The notes: generated by a model from the sequence alone, not told the origin. A DNA stretch of 64,000 bases from Numida meleagris (GCF_002078875.1 NC_034422.1:1422923-1486922), one strand, 5' to 3'. Positions 1 through 14,500 are shown, counted from the first letter of the stretch. Made by a program: numbers and translations.

Positions 1-850
1 GCTTTAAAGTGTGCCAGCAGAGTGCCAAGGACAAGAAATGATCAGCTGAAACATTTCACTGCAACAGATGATGCTGTTCCATATTCTCATAGGATCATGG
101 CACTTGAATACAGAGATGTTATTTTTTTGTCACTTTTGTTCACTTTTCGGTCATCAACGCTTCAAAATACTGTAAATAGACTTCAAAACAAATTCCAGTT
201 TTTGCTTTTTTTTTTTCTCTTCTCAAATCCTTAAGTTTTTTCCCAAATTCTTTTAAAGAGTAGTATCTTAATGAATTTAAAGCCAGGGAAAAACAATTGC
301 ACTTTTTTTTACCTGCTTTTTCCTGTAAGACTGCTTTCTATGAGGTTTCTCTTTTAAGCCAGTGATTGGTAACAACTATGTAAGGAAGCACAGTAGCCTG
401 CAATTCTTCATGGATCTTGTGAGGATTACTAGAATCTGTCTGGCTAACTTCTGGTGAGATCACCTATGTCCTTTTTCCGTTGTTCTTAAGCATCAAGCTT
501 TTGAACTGCTGCTTCCTCAGTGCTCTGCACGTTACTGCTCCATCCCAGCCTTCAGTATGGCACTGCAAGGGAAGTACGTGGCAAGATGAAAGCTTGGAAG
601 GTCAGAGCTGGTGATGACACCAATCCGAAAACTGCGCCTTTGCTTAGGTTTAAATGTTTCCTATAGAGTTACAAGTTTATGGCATCAGATTTTGGATGTG
701 TTCTCTATAGTTGAATTGTGCCGGGTGCTGGAGCCATCGGTATAAAGCAAGTGTCAGGGCCTCGTGCTATTCCTCAAATTCCTCCCATTTTTGCACACTC
801 CACTCGATTCCTTCATTCCCAACCCCTCTGCCTCCTCCTGTCCCCCTCAG

Positions 851-1039
851 CAGCACCAGAGGAAGGGGAATGGGGGTTGCAGTCAGTCCACAGCAGTTCC
901 TCTCTGTTGCTTCTCACACCTTCCTGCTCTGCTGTGGGCTCCCCCAGGCTGCGGTTCCTGTCAGGAGAACTAGCTCCTCTGTGGGCTTTCTCCAACATAC
1001 AGAATAAGGCCGAGAGATCTTTGTGGAGAAGAACACTAG
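851..1039 (+). other. Candidate exon behind a very strong polypyrimidine tract
   Basis: About 40 nt of nearly pure C/T end in CCCCCTCAG at 850, and a donor CTAG|GTATGT closes the segment 189 nt later. One frame is open across it but is Ser/Leu-rich, as expected for chance translation. If real it is more likely a non-coding or 5' untranslated exon than coding. Confidence 0.18.
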
Positions 1040-4000
1040 GTATGTGGAGTTAACTGTAGGTAATATCGTTCTATTTTTATAAGAATTTTTACATGCAGAA
1101 GAAGACAGCAGGGCAATGGGAGTGGCAGAACAAAACAAAGCCCTTCTGACCTTCTTCATCCTCAGCGGAGCCATCCAGGTCAGTCAAACAAGGAGGAAAA
1201 CAAATTTTCTTAATTCTTTCTGTAAATTAACCTTTTTTTTTTTTGGTAGCTTTCAACAAACACTCTCTTCGGAGCAATTGTCTAATGTGAATGTGCAGCG
1301 ATGGCTCACAGCTCTCTGAAATTCCTCAGAACTTCCACTGTGATTCAGTGAGTCATGTAAACGTGACTTCTTCAGATGTGACTCAAGTATCCTCCATGTG
1401 CCTGGGTTCCTGAGTCGCTGCTCTGTCATGGGCTGGGGGCTGCTGGCAGCCAAGCTGGCTGTTTCCTTCAGGGGCAAGACGTAACCAGATGGCGGTTCTC
1501 CCTTCTTAGCGCTTGCTGAATGCTGGGTTTGGTTACAAGGCTGAGCTCTGTGGAACAAACCTCCCAGACAACGTCTCTGTCCCCTCTGGGGGCAAGGGCG
1601 CAGTGCTGAGCGCTGCATGCGGCGCAGAACGTGGAGGTGGAGGGACAAGATGTGAGATAATTAACACATTTTCTGGGGGTGTGTTTGAGTAGCTTTGGCA
1701 GCTCTAAGCTGCTGTTGGAGAGTACAGAGGAGTGGACAAGGAGGAGTAGCGATCGGTTACTATCAGTAAAACTGACTAGCTCAAAAATTCTGTGAAAAAC
1801 TGAGCTTCCAGAGCAGAAACACTAAAGCTTCAGCTTAGTTTGTAGGGTTTTTTTGTTTTCTTTTTTTCCTAGCCTGAGGCACTCCATGATAATTGCCTTT
1901 GCTCATACTACACCTGTCAGGAGCTGACACTGTTGGGCTCTGAGCTGGGTAGGTGTGACAGCGGTGTGTTGTGCCCTGCCAGAGTGGAGGTGGCACGTGT
2001 CCGTTCTCCAGTACTTGTCCCAGCCTGCCAGCTTTTTTTCTTCCCAGTGTAGAGATAACTGCCAAACTGTAACACAACTGTTTTCCCTTTGGCTAATCTC
2101 CCCCGTGACGAAGTTCTAAATGATTTCTGCATTCCTGGTACAGGTATGTGAGCAAGTCTTGTTGGTAATTTTTTTTTCTGATGCCAAGAGATTTGGTGAG
2201 ACTGCCCAGAGCCTTCTGGTGTGAGTGTTCTGGGTAGGGTAGGTATCAGTAGGCACACTTGGCTGTAAAACCTATGGTCTGCGTGTAGGTGCAAGCGGGA
2301 CACTTACTGTAGACAGCTTATCCTTGCTTGTGGTGAGTATACTTTGGTAGCAAGAAAATACAAGTATTAGAGAAAGGCATTTGTAGGCTTGCTGTGAACA
2401 TCTCTTTAATGATAATTACTCAGCTGGTTTTCTGAAAAACTAGTGGAAAAGCTGGAAACTACTGGAAAAGGTATGCAGCTATCCTATTGCTCCAAAGCCC
2501 ATCAGGATTTACCTGTTTTAAATATGACTTTTGAGTATAGCCAGATTCAGCTTGTGTACCTATATATCTCTTGAAAATATCTACTTCTTCACAAATGCTG
2601 TTTCTGGAAACTAGGCAAAGTCTGCCATGGCATTCTGGATCTTTTTTGAACACAGTTTTTGCTTTTTTTAACCTGGTTTCTAAGGAAATTAGACTTCGTT
2701 ATTTTTGTTTGTCTGCCCATTTCTTCTGTTCTGAACTTGTAAATCCATTGCCTATTTTTTTCAAGTTCAGTAATGGCACTGAAATCATTAAGATGATAAA
2801 GAAATTTGATGCCTTAATAATTAATATTAATAATTAATAGCTTCTTTCCTCTTGAGGAAATGACTTTCATGTAAAATCAGCAGTTCCATCTGGTCGTATC
2901 TCCACGCTTGCCATCCTGGTCAGAAAACTGTTCAGCCAGACCCCAGCTGTGTTTTCCCTTGTTTACTTGCTATGGGGACACAAAGGGAAACTGGAAGAAG
3001 AGTTTCTTCAGGGGTAGTAGATAATATTCTGATGGAGGATATAGTGGAGTTTTCTTTATATATGCATACAGCAGAAATATACGAAGGAAGAAGTCATAAA
3101 ACCATGAGCAGTGATTGCAGTGGGGGTTGGGGTGGTGTTACACAAGGACACAAGATGCGTATCCAGGAGAGACATTTGTTCATCTGTGCATGAAATATGT
3201 TGTTTCATCTTAATGTAGGCAAGTTCAGAGATCTCCTGCTTGTATAACGGGAAGAATCATGTTGGGTGTAAACCCATTTGAGTGTCCTTTTTGGGCCCCT
3301 TTGAAAATACAGAACTGTTTTAAATGCCTGTATTTATTTTGGTACAGCGTACAGACTGCTGGAAATATGTTTATAGCACAGTCGAATGGGCTGAGGCTCG
3401 TCTCTAATGTTCCACTGCCTCATAGCTGGATAGAAAAAGCTGATGCTCTCTGAATATGTATTTGTGTCAGACACTGGCTTGCACTAACAGGTAATGCTGC
3501 GAGGAGCTGCCTTTCTAATAACACCATAAGAGTTTGAGCAACAATTGTTCCTAAGCATCTGATACAGAATGATAGAATGATCCTAGTTAATGCAGCACTC
3601 GTTGATTTCTGCAGCAGTTAGATTCATCAACACCTGCTCTGTATTGTAAACATCACTACTTATATTAGGTCATCGGTATTTAAGCTTGATGACTTCATAT
3701 TGAGAACACATTTCAATTTGCAGTCTACTTGTGAATTACTAATTCCAGGTCAGCCTTGAGATTGGTTAATGCTGAAACCTGATTATATGAAAATAGTGCT
3801 ATTTCCATTGGAATAGAGTTACAACTCTTCCTGGACCAAATTTATGTGAAGTGAGAGTGAGCTGCTCTTCAGCATGTCCATGGATTTTCTTGCCACTTTA
3901 AATGCAGTGGTTTTAATTTCTTCCCACTTCTTTTCCAAGAGGAAGGACGTTTTTTCTGATGCATGATGACTTATTTCTTTAACTGGAAGACAGTTTTGGA

Positions 4001-7000
4001 AACTGCATTTTTTGATAGAAATGTCTTCCACAGCAGGGGGAATAGTATTTAAGTCTAAAATAAAATAGAAGTATATTTTGAATCACAACAACTGTGCTGA
4101 ACATAGAACAGAGAACAGTGCAACGCTGGAGTTGTTTGTCAGACTTGCTTCCAGAAGTCACAGTCGGTTCCCAAATGTTTGTGAGAGCCATTCTGCAGCA
4201 TCTGCTCTCCCTGCTCTTTGGAGCATCCCCTTGTTCCAGTTGGCCTTGGGTTGCCAGGGGTCAGTGCTCACTCTTGCTTTTAGAAGGAACTGAATGTTTT
4301 CCAGCGTGCCTCTAAAATTTCGTGTTTGCTTTTAAATGATACACAGACAAAAAGTTCTTATTAGTTATGAACTGCTTAGGCTTGCTGGAGAAGAGAATTG
4401 ATTTAGGGTCTGGAACAAATTCTCTGTCCGTTTTTTGGCCAGCTTTGCTTAATGTGAGTAGTAGCTAAATCCTTCTGAATTTCAACACAGTGTAGGCATT
4501 TTAAGTGAATCACAGTTTTTGAAAACACTGGTATCGTGCCATGACAGTGTTCTAGAGAACTACTTTTTTGAATTACAACTGGAACTGGAGTAGTAGCTTG
4601 TTTGGTATGTAGGAAAGTGGCTGCCAGGAATATATTGAATATCTGAAGCCCAAATTGAATATATTTAGTCTAGCTGGCTTATGGAATAATTTGTTAGCAA
4701 AGCAAAAAATCCTACTGGAGCAAACTCATCTTTTGCTTTCAAAGAGCATTTCAATTCTTTATTAACAGGTTGAAGACTGTTTAAGTGGTTTCATTGGAGA
4801 GTGTGGGGGAAGGTGTCCTTGTTTGTGTCTGCTGGATTTCTGTAACAGAACAGCTGTCTGGTTGGGGCTATTGCTCATCTAATTTGTTTTTTCTGCCTAT
4901 AGAACAAACCTGCTTAGGAAGAGAGAGAAAAAAGGTGAATGTGAGTGCTTTGGTCATTCTGCTGGGTCTTCATTTTGCATTGGCAGTTCAAGAAAGGTGC
5001 TCAAGGGGGATTTCGCTGCCCAGGAATGATGCCAGAGAGACCTTGCTTTGAAGTCCTTGGTCAGCAAGAGAGGAAACCTATCCTGTTGCATCCCGTTTTC
5101 TTTCTGGGAGGAACATGATCCAGTGTGAGCAGGGGCAGGTGGGGTGTGTCTCAGACAAATCAAAATTCAGTTCCTCATGCTTAACATTTCTACACGTGTG
5201 CTGAGTTATATAAAGAGTCTGTCTCATATTAGATATTTTAAAACACATTAGAAAAATTAAATGACTGTCTGGCATCTATTGCTGACATCAGTTCTTACTC
5301 TTTTATAAGCAATTTTATTGATTTCTTCTTCTGTGTTGTAATCTGCAATCTCTTCAAACACCAGCATATAACATATGACTTTTACACTCTAGTTACAAAA
5401 TTTGAAAATGCACAGTCTCACAAAGTTATTTTATTTGAAAAATGTGATTTGCTTGGCTGGAGGTTGGTCTGTTCTTGTATCTGCTTTGTGGTGAAAGGGG
5501 TAAGTACTTGGTCTTGATAAGCTCTTGTGCCAATTGTTCTTCTGGAGAGAAAAAGAAACCTGGAAATGTTGTGGCCCACAGTTATTTTCAGCAAGGCCTT
5601 GTTTGGAATGCAGTTGAGACTTCAGAGTAAGTAATTGTTGTCCAGGGATGGAAAATGTTTGGTTTTTTTCTTCCGTGTATGAGCCTTTCTTGCTCCTCAG
5701 AGCTTTCATGGTGTAGTAAAATCTTAAGAGCCAGGATGCTTTTGGTTTAATCAATGAAACTGATTTTAATTGACTGCTGAAAAGAACCAACTGTTTTAAT
5801 TAAGCAGATGCTATGTATACCAAGAAGAGTGACTATTGATCTGCATGTTTTTAATTAAAATAAAGAGCTTGCAATTTTCATAAAACCTTGGCTCCTCACT
5901 CACCAGTTTGGGTAGGACTTCACCAGTTGCCATTGTGCCCTACAGAGCAGCTTCATTGGCAGGTGCTGAATGGGCAGTACCTGGGGCCTGCTCCAAAACC
6001 AACCCCACAAACAGCCTGGCCAGCTTTCAGCTTTCCTGCTCACTACATGGATGTGCAAAATGCTGGGCTGGCATTTTGGAGATGAAGGGAGCAGGGCAGC
6101 GGTCTCTCTGTGGTAGTACTGCTTTATGGTGTCTTCAACTATTTCTGGAATGGCCATGTTGCTACAACACATGGTGCTTAGGATGTTGAAGAATGGGATT
6201 TTAATATTTGAGACACTTCTCAAATTTATATTCATTATAACTTTTCTGTAACAAGAAAGGCTAAATATTCATCTGTTCATAGCTTCTGAACTCTGTTGTC
6301 TGATTTTTTAGGGATGGCCTCTCCGAAAAAGGTAATTTCGCAGAACCTTGGTTAATGTTATCTCAGAGGTTAAATCAGGGGTTATTACTGCCTGGCAACG
6401 TGGAGAGTTAACCTTGCGAGTATTCCTCCTACTAAGAAAGTGGCGTTCTCTGAGTCTTCAACAATTAAAAAGCTGTTATTTAATTAGTCCCTCCCAACTC
6501 TCCCTCTCCCATCATTAGGAAGAGCATCCTCAGTGCATGTGGCATGCAAACATGATCCAGTCTTCTGCTCTCTACAGCTGAGAATCTAGAGTTGGCTCTG
6601 GTGACAGTGACACAACCCACGGTAATGGCATGGAATAGTCTAGTGATTGGCAGAAACTGGATTGCCCCGAGCTGCTTCTGAGAAAGGTAGCATGCCTTTT
6701 ACCTTGTTGTGGCCCTTTCCTCTGTCAGCACTAGTCCTCCTGCGGCACAGTGTGCTGGTTTCCATCTAGATGTGTTTCCCTGATCCAGTTCGCTATGCGT
6801 CCCACAACAAAGAGTGCTGGACCGCACTCTCTGTAGCTGCCACTGGTGTTGGGATCAGGCTTTTGTCAAACTGTGCCCTGAGCCTCCTTTGTGCAGTGCA
6901 GCACTATATTACGTGGCTTAAATTATAGGTTGCAGTGACAGGATGCCTTAATCACAATTGTCCACAACATTTCCATTATAAGACCTTACTTTTTAATTCT

Positions 7001-10000
7001 GTGAAACTAGCCATTTGGGTCAAGCAGTCTGCTTTGTGCTGGGGGATTTTGTGTACTTAGGTGAATACAGATTGATATTAGGGAATCATGTTTTGCTTAT
7101 GGGAAACTTCAAGTTCGGGGAGAGTATCCCACGGCCTTGAAATGGGTGAGCAGGTTGGCTTTTGTGCTGGGCCTTATTTGTCCTCTTCCTAAACTTGGCC
7201 ATGTTTCATGTCTCTGCTGTGCTCTGGGTGGGCGCGGGGGGCACTTCTCTTGGGCCCTTCCGTCAAGCTCTGGATCTTGCCAACTCCAGAAACAAGAGCA
7301 GAAGCATTTTCTCTGTGCGGTTGGAGAGCACGATGCGGGGAAAGAGGAAAGCCAGAGGAGGGCTGGGAAAGCTGTTTTCAGTTCATCTTGTAGCGGTTGC
7401 AGTCTTGTTTTTTGGGATGTTGTGTACCTGGGACTTGTGGCTGAGAGCTGTCAGCTTCACATTGTTTGCACTGCAGCTTGCATGGACTGCAAAATGCCAA
7501 GATCCACAGGGAGAGGGATGCTTGGAAGCATGTGAAACTTTGGGTTCCTATCTGCAAAATCAGTCTAAGATGGAGAGATTGTAACTCCTAGGGGTGTCAT
7601 AATGATAAATGCTAATGTTAGCAAAGCATTCATATGAAGTTAATTATAACAGAACATCCCAGAAGGAAAACAGTTCTATATTGAGAACAGAATGTGCATA
7701 GCATGCAACATATATGGCCTGAGGCCACACGTTGTCTGGGTACAATGAAAAGAAATACTTAACAGCTACCTGCTCAGCAAGCATTATCGGTGCTTAAAGC
7801 AGCAGCAGCCCTACAGGGGATATAGCAAAAAAGAGATTAAATTTGGTCCTCTTGTTATATGCAAGTGACTTTAAAGATTCACTGACTATTTTATTGTGGC
7901 AGTCCAATTTTATGAGCAGTTGCCAGGGTTGTCACTTTAATATATTGAAAAATATGGCAGCTATGAACTTCCAGTGTCACGTTGCAAAAATAAGCCCGGA
8001 GCTCAGGGCCATACTGCTTATAATTTTTTTTCAGTCAATTATTAGTTTGAGGAAGGTGAAAAATCCAATGCTATATCTGCAAAATGGGAAAACATAAAGG
8101 TTATTCAGCAGTTTGGGCTGCCTTGGATTGATTTCAGTTGTTTCGGTGCATTTTTTCACTTGATTTCCCAAGTCATTACAGCTAATCTCAGTCTGAATAA
8201 GTGATGTTACTGCATGTAGAAATATTAGGAAAAAACCTTGCTTCCCCAGGAATTACAGTGAAGTCTATTCATCTCAGCACACAGCCTATTTTTGCAAATA
8301 GAATTATAGGTTTCAGTTTGTTGTGGTCACATTTCTGCAAGACTAACTTGGGCAGTTCCATTTCTTGCTTCCAAAAAAGGGGATCATGTGATGTAGAAGC
8401 AGTATCATAAATTTACCAGACTTATATTTTAGGAACAGAACCGTAGGCTTCCATGCATTCTCTGTGAATGTTTAATATTTTACAAGCTTGACTATATTTT
8501 TAATCCTTTATGACTTTATAAGTTGTGTTTTTATGGAGTTGAGTTCAAAAATTGGTGGTGGTTTTTTATATCTTCAAATAGATTGAGTGAAAGTAATTAT
8601 TATTCCTTTGAAATAATTACAAGCATAGCAACTATTTGAGACAGAAATAACTGAGATTTCAAATTCTTGCATGCACAGCTATTCATCAGCTAAATAAATC
8701 AGTCCCTGGTGGAGAAGGGGGGAGGAAGCAATCACCATGTTCTTGTGGCACAATAAAGCAAGGAGGGCATTGTGCCTTAAAAGTCCCAGTGCACAGACTT
8801 CTTTCTTTCCCCTCTAGTCTTTTTAACTAGGATTAGCAAAAACAAAAAAACCACCAAAAAACCCCATATATGTGTATATGTATGCGTGCAGCCAAAGCTG
8901 TATTTCTCTCAGACTGTGAGTTAAAATTGTATTTCTTGCCTTAATATAATACCCCGTGTCTTCAAAATAACTTCTGAAAGGTTTTTTGAGTTAAAAAATG
9001 TGTGTAAGAAGGAAAAATGGGTTTTAAAAATGACCCAGATTTTGCTTTTGATGAAATTCAGAGCTTTAAAAAACAGCCTGGCAAGGTGCGCTCCTCCTGC
9101 AGGAGCTGAACTGGGCGCTGCTGGCAGCAGTGGGAGCGGAGGACAGGAGCGTAGCAGGAGGGCACGCTGCTGGGAAAGTGGTTGCTGTGCCCGTCTAGAA
9201 TAGCGCAATCAACATTTATTTTCTTTGTTGCAAGAAAGAAATCTGGATGCCAGGAAACGGAATCGTTTGATATTCAGACCTCTGTATATCCCAGCATCTG
9301 TTGGTTTGCATTGAGAGGGTTGCGGGTTTCTGTCTGGATTGATGGTTGTCGCTTCCAAGTCTCTGAGCTGCATGAACAGCAAACCATGTGCTTTATTAAT
9401 TCCCCAAAGAAAATGCTATGATCATTTGGTTTGAAAGATAATTACTGCTCTAAGGAACTCCTCAAAAACTGACACTATTCCATTGACTTGAGTGTAAACA
9501 TCTGAAAGTTGTTATGATGCTGAAAAAGAACATTTAGACTAAGAATATCTGTTGTGAAACAGCCCTGAATTTTAAATCATGCTCACTCTTATAGGACTCC
9601 TCTTTCTGTTCTCTCTGTAAATATGGGTAAAGTGTTTGAATTTTGAGTCTGAAGTCTTTAAGCTAGTTGTGCAGCAGGGCAGGGTAACTCCACCATGGGA
9701 CAACTCTGAAGGTACTGAAATTTGCTTTTGTTTTCTTGGAAAGAGAACTTCCCAAATGAAACACCATATATTGTAAGAAGCCAAGGCCCTGTTCAAATAG
9801 ACGTGGGACTTCTTGGTTTTCCCCTGAACGTCTGGAGCTTGGTCTTCATACACGTTTCATACAAACAGTAACGGACTTCAAACCTCTTTTTGCTTCGGCA
9901 AAAAAAGCCAAACTAAAACCGGTCACTTCCATCATATTCAATACCAAAATGAACAAAATGAAGCGTTGCCTTGACTTTGGGAAGATTTAGAATAGTTGAT

Positions 10001-12230
10001 CACGTTTATCGCTTGCTCTCCTCCCTCTAATGTAATTTACGCAGTGTAAAAGTCCAGCATCTGTTGTATCATCTCATCAAAGAAAACTTACTAATCTCTT
10101 TTGAGAGGGGAAGAGGAGGAGAAAGGGAAAAAAAAAAAGTCTGCATGCGTTTTGTTTTGGAAAGGATTCTGAGAAACATTTAATATTCTCAAGCAAATGC
10201 AGGCATGCCGATGAACCTCTGCCTGCGTCCTCCGCTTCCTGCCGTGTGCACAGTACGCGCAGAGCTCTGTTGAAGTTCAGCAATGCTTAAACCTCCCTGA
10301 CCCCTTTTTATGCCCTTTTTTTTAAATTATTAGGAGAGCGTTCACAACAGGATATGATGATGATGTCCGATCTGGCCACACCCAATCTCTGCTGGGACGC
10401 ACTGACTTCATTCATTTGTAGGTGCGGTGCTGATGAGACAGCTTGCCACCACGCCCCGGAGGGTTTTATTGCAGTCATAAAGTGGTTCAGCTAGGGGAAA
10501 CATCGCTTTTCTTGAGGAAAAAATGGCAACTTTCTGCTTCCAAAAAGAACTCATTCCTGGAATGTGTAGTGTGAAAATGCTGCGGCCTGGAATAATCATT
10601 GAGCTTGTACTGAGTATACAAAGGATGGTGTGGCTTCTTCCACTGAGCAGCGGCATACCCCCATGTTTTAAAATAACGGTCTTGGTTTGTACAGTAGTGA
10701 ACTTTCATTTAATCTTGCGTAGAATGGCTGAAGGGAGGGCTCACGTTTCTCTTCCTCTGGCATATAGAAAGGCTTTTTATTGTGTGAACTTCTCTGTGGG
10801 CCATCCAGAGGGGAAACTGCGCAGCTTTGGAAGTGGAAATATTTAACTTTTTGGCTGAGAATTTGTTCATGGCACAGAGCAACGCTAGGGGGTAAGAATA
10901 AAAAGAGATTGTGTATGTTTCTGCTCAAAACAATATGAACTAGGTCTCAAATACCAGCTTGACGTATAACACTTTGCCGCCTGCTGTTAAAAGAAGCCTG
11001 CAACTTAATCAAAAATGGTAATAAAAGTTGTTGTGCTTTGCAAAGGACCCAAAGTGTGGCTGATGAATGCCCAGATTTCAAGCCGAGGTATTTTTAATCT
11101 CAGACTGGTTGAAGGGAGCTGGGTCTGGAGACACTTCCAATTAATGAAGTTAGGAGGAAAGACCTTACAACAGCGTTAAGGGATGAACCATATTAAGACA
11201 TGCCAGATTTCAGTAACCTCGCTGCCTTCACAATAAAAATGATTTCCTTTAGTTATAGCTAGGGAAAGCAGCTAATACTATCCTGCTGGAGGTGTGTAGT
11301 TCCTGAGTAAATAGAAAAGGATGTAAAATCCAGCTTGAAGCTGGCTTGTGAAGAGGTGCTTGTGTCAGTTGTGTCATCGTGCTGCTGCCTGTGGAACATG
11401 CTTTTCCTGCATCTTTTACTCTGGGCTTCAGCCCTTCTGGTTGGTGAGTTGATAAAGGAAAGTGCAGAGAAGCTGGGCAGCAAGAGAATCTCCCTGAAGA
11501 AAGCTTTCCAGATCTCTGTCTTCATTCAGTTTAAAGTATGATGGTCAGATGGCCCAGTGTAGAGCCACATCTGATAGAATTTGATCAACATGATAGTCCT
11601 GTGTTTGTGGAAGAGGAAGGAGGAGAGAATGCAGAAAGCTGCGTTGTGATGCAAGTCTTCCTGTGACATTTTCTTTCTTTGTAATAATTTTCTTTTTCAG
11701 AATGAGCAGGCCGGGTTGATAAATAACTGTTTTAGCATAGTCTTAATGGGGAGATTGCTCATGTAATTTATTGCTCTTGCCAAAATTCTGGTTCTACTGA
11801 CTATGCTGAATATCACTTACCAAATCCTTACTTCTCTAAAATCCTTTCCCTCCAAAATTTGCACAGAAGAGAGAGCATGCTAGCATAGACTTTCTTGCCA
11901 TTTGTTGCAGATCAGCCCCATTTCCTCATTCGTTGTAGATAAAACAAAATGTAGAAGCCAACTATGTTTGCTATGCACATTTGGCGTTTTTAAAAGGCTA
12001 TTTTAAGCCTTTTTTATTTTAAGCAGAGAATTAAGAAATCATGATTGAAACAGGGAGGCAGCAACAGTGCAACTGCTTTGAGGTTAAGTGCAATTGTATG
12101 GCATTGATCTGACTGCGGTTACTGTCTGTCTGCATCGGGATCAAGGGAGCGGGGGTCTCCACTGCTGCAAAGTGCCTGGTCCTTACAGTGAGCTGTTTCC
12201 AGCAGCCAAGCTCTTTCACATATCCCTGTC

Positions 12231-12253
12231 CATGGGAAATCCCATTTCCCATG
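12231..12253. repeat. Perfect 10-bp inverted repeat, 3-nt loop
   Basis: CATGGGAAAT, loop CCC, then ATTTCCCATG. No T tract or promoter context suggests a function. Confidence 0.9.
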
Positions 12254-14306
12254 ACGAGAATGTAAAAGAAGCCCAGATCTTCTCTCTTGTCTTCCAGCCA
12301 TAAGGCAATGTCCAGCTCCCTGCCGTAGTCGCTCCATCCAGAAGCAGGCGGGCTCCTTCCCGCACAGCAGAGGCACCTGCTGGGCAGAGGCAGTGGCCCA
12401 GCACAGCTGTGGATCCCCTCCACTTTTCTTTTCAGGAGCCGTGAGTGGCTGGCGATGTAGGCTGGCAGTGGAGCGATTAAGCAAAAGACGCTTGTGCATA
12501 CCTGGAAGGTAATTTCTGATGGGTGCTGTGTAGTATTTTGGATGACTGCTGCTTTTTTAATGCTGCACGTTCTGTAGATGCCTAAGCTTGAAGCAGCTTG
12601 ACTGTAAAATTAACCCTTGGCAAAGATGACTCTCTTCACATTGCTTGTGCTACCTAACTGTAAATCACAGAATTTTCATGAGCTACTGCTATTTAAGATA
12701 ATATAAAGCTTTCAGACTTTATTTTTAAAATTTATTACTATTATTTCAATCATTTTGTGCTTCTCATTTCACAGTCAGTGTAAAGATACTGTCTGTGGAG
12801 CAATAAAAAAACGTGGAGCCACATAGTGCTTATATACAGTCAGGCAGGAAATGGACCCCCTAAGTGGGTGTGCAGGTGTGACCATAAAATGCTCAAATGC
12901 AATTCTTCATCTGAAATGAGTTATTCTAGTAAAAACCCTGGAGAACGCGGCATTTTGGAACCAGGGAAAAGTGAAACTTGGCAGGGCAATGCTTTTCGGA
13001 CCCTGCCACCCCTTCTCTAGCTTCTTTCTGCTCTGTAGATTAACTGATGCAACTTTGCCTTTTTCTTTTACCGAAAGCTCTGTGGGCCAAAGGGAACTCA
13101 TCTTTTCCTTCCAGTTATGACTTGCCTTACTAGGAGGCAGTTGAACAATTTTACAGAAATGCGTGACAGACTTTGGACCATTTCTTGTAACCCTTTTGTC
13201 TAGAGAAACACAAAAGAATTTCTTGGTCAAAAGGAATGCCACGCTGTTTTCTTCTTTCCAGGCTATCTCTAGTATAGAGCTTGATAAAGGGCCAGAGAAC
13301 GACGTGTCTTGCTTTGCATTGCTGTTCAGTAGCATAAGTGTGGAAAGGCTTTGACTGTGGCTTTTAGAAGCTGGCTGAAGTACACTGGCACAATTGCCTT
13401 TCTGAGCTTGAAGTTAGTGCTGAAGGTACTTCCTTCTACTAGACGTGCTTCCTATAGGAGATGCATCAAGTTGGCAGCTTGTTCCACGTTGTCTCTGCCT
13501 ATGGGAGGTGGTTTTGCAGCTGCTCTTGCAGAACTGTAGCAGTAAGACAGCTTAATGCTCCATTTTTAAAAAATGTATTTCAAAAAAGTTTTCTGGAATG
13601 AAACTTTACATTAACATTTATTTATCTAATAGGGAAAGAGTAGGAGTAGAGATTGTGCATTGCTTTGCTGTTCAATATCCACTGGAAGAACGAGCTGAAC
13701 TTTCATAGTGAGGGTTCTGCGTTAGTAACGATGCGTCCATATCCCTCTTTGCCAGCCGGTCAGTAGCAAAGTTCACTCTGCATTCTTCGGGGAGTTAAAT
13801 GGTATTTTCTTTTTTGGGAGGATATTTTGTCTGGTCTTTGGCACTTCATTTTGCATTGGAAATATAACAGTTCCTTCCTAGGCCATTCAGATCTACAGGA
13901 ATACCTTATTACTTAGGTATGGGAGCAGAAAGGGTGTGGGTGCAAAAGAAGGCCCTGCTCTGGGAGGACTGTAAATCGTGTGAATAGGTGCATTATGGGG
14001 AGGCTGCCTTGTCCAAGATCTCCAACACACTGTTGTAAAGCTTTCTAAACAGATCAGAACAACACTGTTTTCTGAAAGTGGAATCTTTGTCAAAGTTATC
14101 AATTGGTAAAATGTTTCACAATCCGAGTATGTTACTAATCAAAAAAGATTTTTACCATTTAAGGGTTTCAGAAATTTTACTTGCCTTAGTTCTTATTCAT
14201 TGGTTCAATTTAATGTTGAGAGTAGAATAAATACACTTAAAGACAAGTTGCACAAAGCTCTTTTGTATGCTTTGGTTGGTGCTTCTTCAGTAGGAACTCA
14301 AAAGAC

Positions 14307-14325
14307 AAAAAAAAAAAAAAAAAAA
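14307..14325. repeat. A19 homopolymer
   Basis: Nineteen consecutive A. No retroposon body or target-site duplication was recognised next to it, so it is not called a poly(A) tail. Confidence 0.9.
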
Positions 14326-14410
14326 GGAACTTGTGCCCCTCCCAAGTAAAATACAAATTCTCACATCTTGTTCAGCTTTGGCGTTGATCAGCAAATTGTG
14401 AGCTTACTTT

Positions 14411-14495
14411 TGGCCCATTAAAGATCTGATCCAAAGCCTATTGAATTTAATTGAATGGATTCCAGCCATTTTTAGGAGCTCTGGATCTAGCCCAT
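14411..14495. repeat. Decayed old amniote repeat, partly palindromic
   Basis: The segment contains GATCCAAAGCCTATTGAAT, later AATTGAATGGATTCCAG, and GGAGCTCTGGATCTAGCCCA. It matches the shape of a widespread amniote repeat with GATCCAAAGCCCATTGAAG and an inverted counterpart ending in GGATCAGGCCC. It is well diverged. Confidence 0.48.
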
Positions 14496-14500
14496 ACTGT

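Larger units (their letters stand above)
1..14400. other. Non-coding stretch (probable ZDHHC8 intron 1 or intergenic)
   Basis: No exon of a known protein was recognised on either strand. The contents I can point to are a T12 tract at 1233-1244, an exon-like segment at 851-1039, a 140-codon frame at 7162-7584 with hydrophobic runs, and a perfect 10-bp hairpin at 12231-12253. A 19-A tract at 14307-14325 closes the stretch. The rest is ordinary unique-looking sequence with many stops. Confidence 0.6.

Noticed and set aside
3566..3583. AGAATGAT repeated twice, like the octamers of a CR1 tail
   Set aside because: The rest of the CR1 3' region (GGTTGGAA, AGTCCAACC) is missing on both sides.
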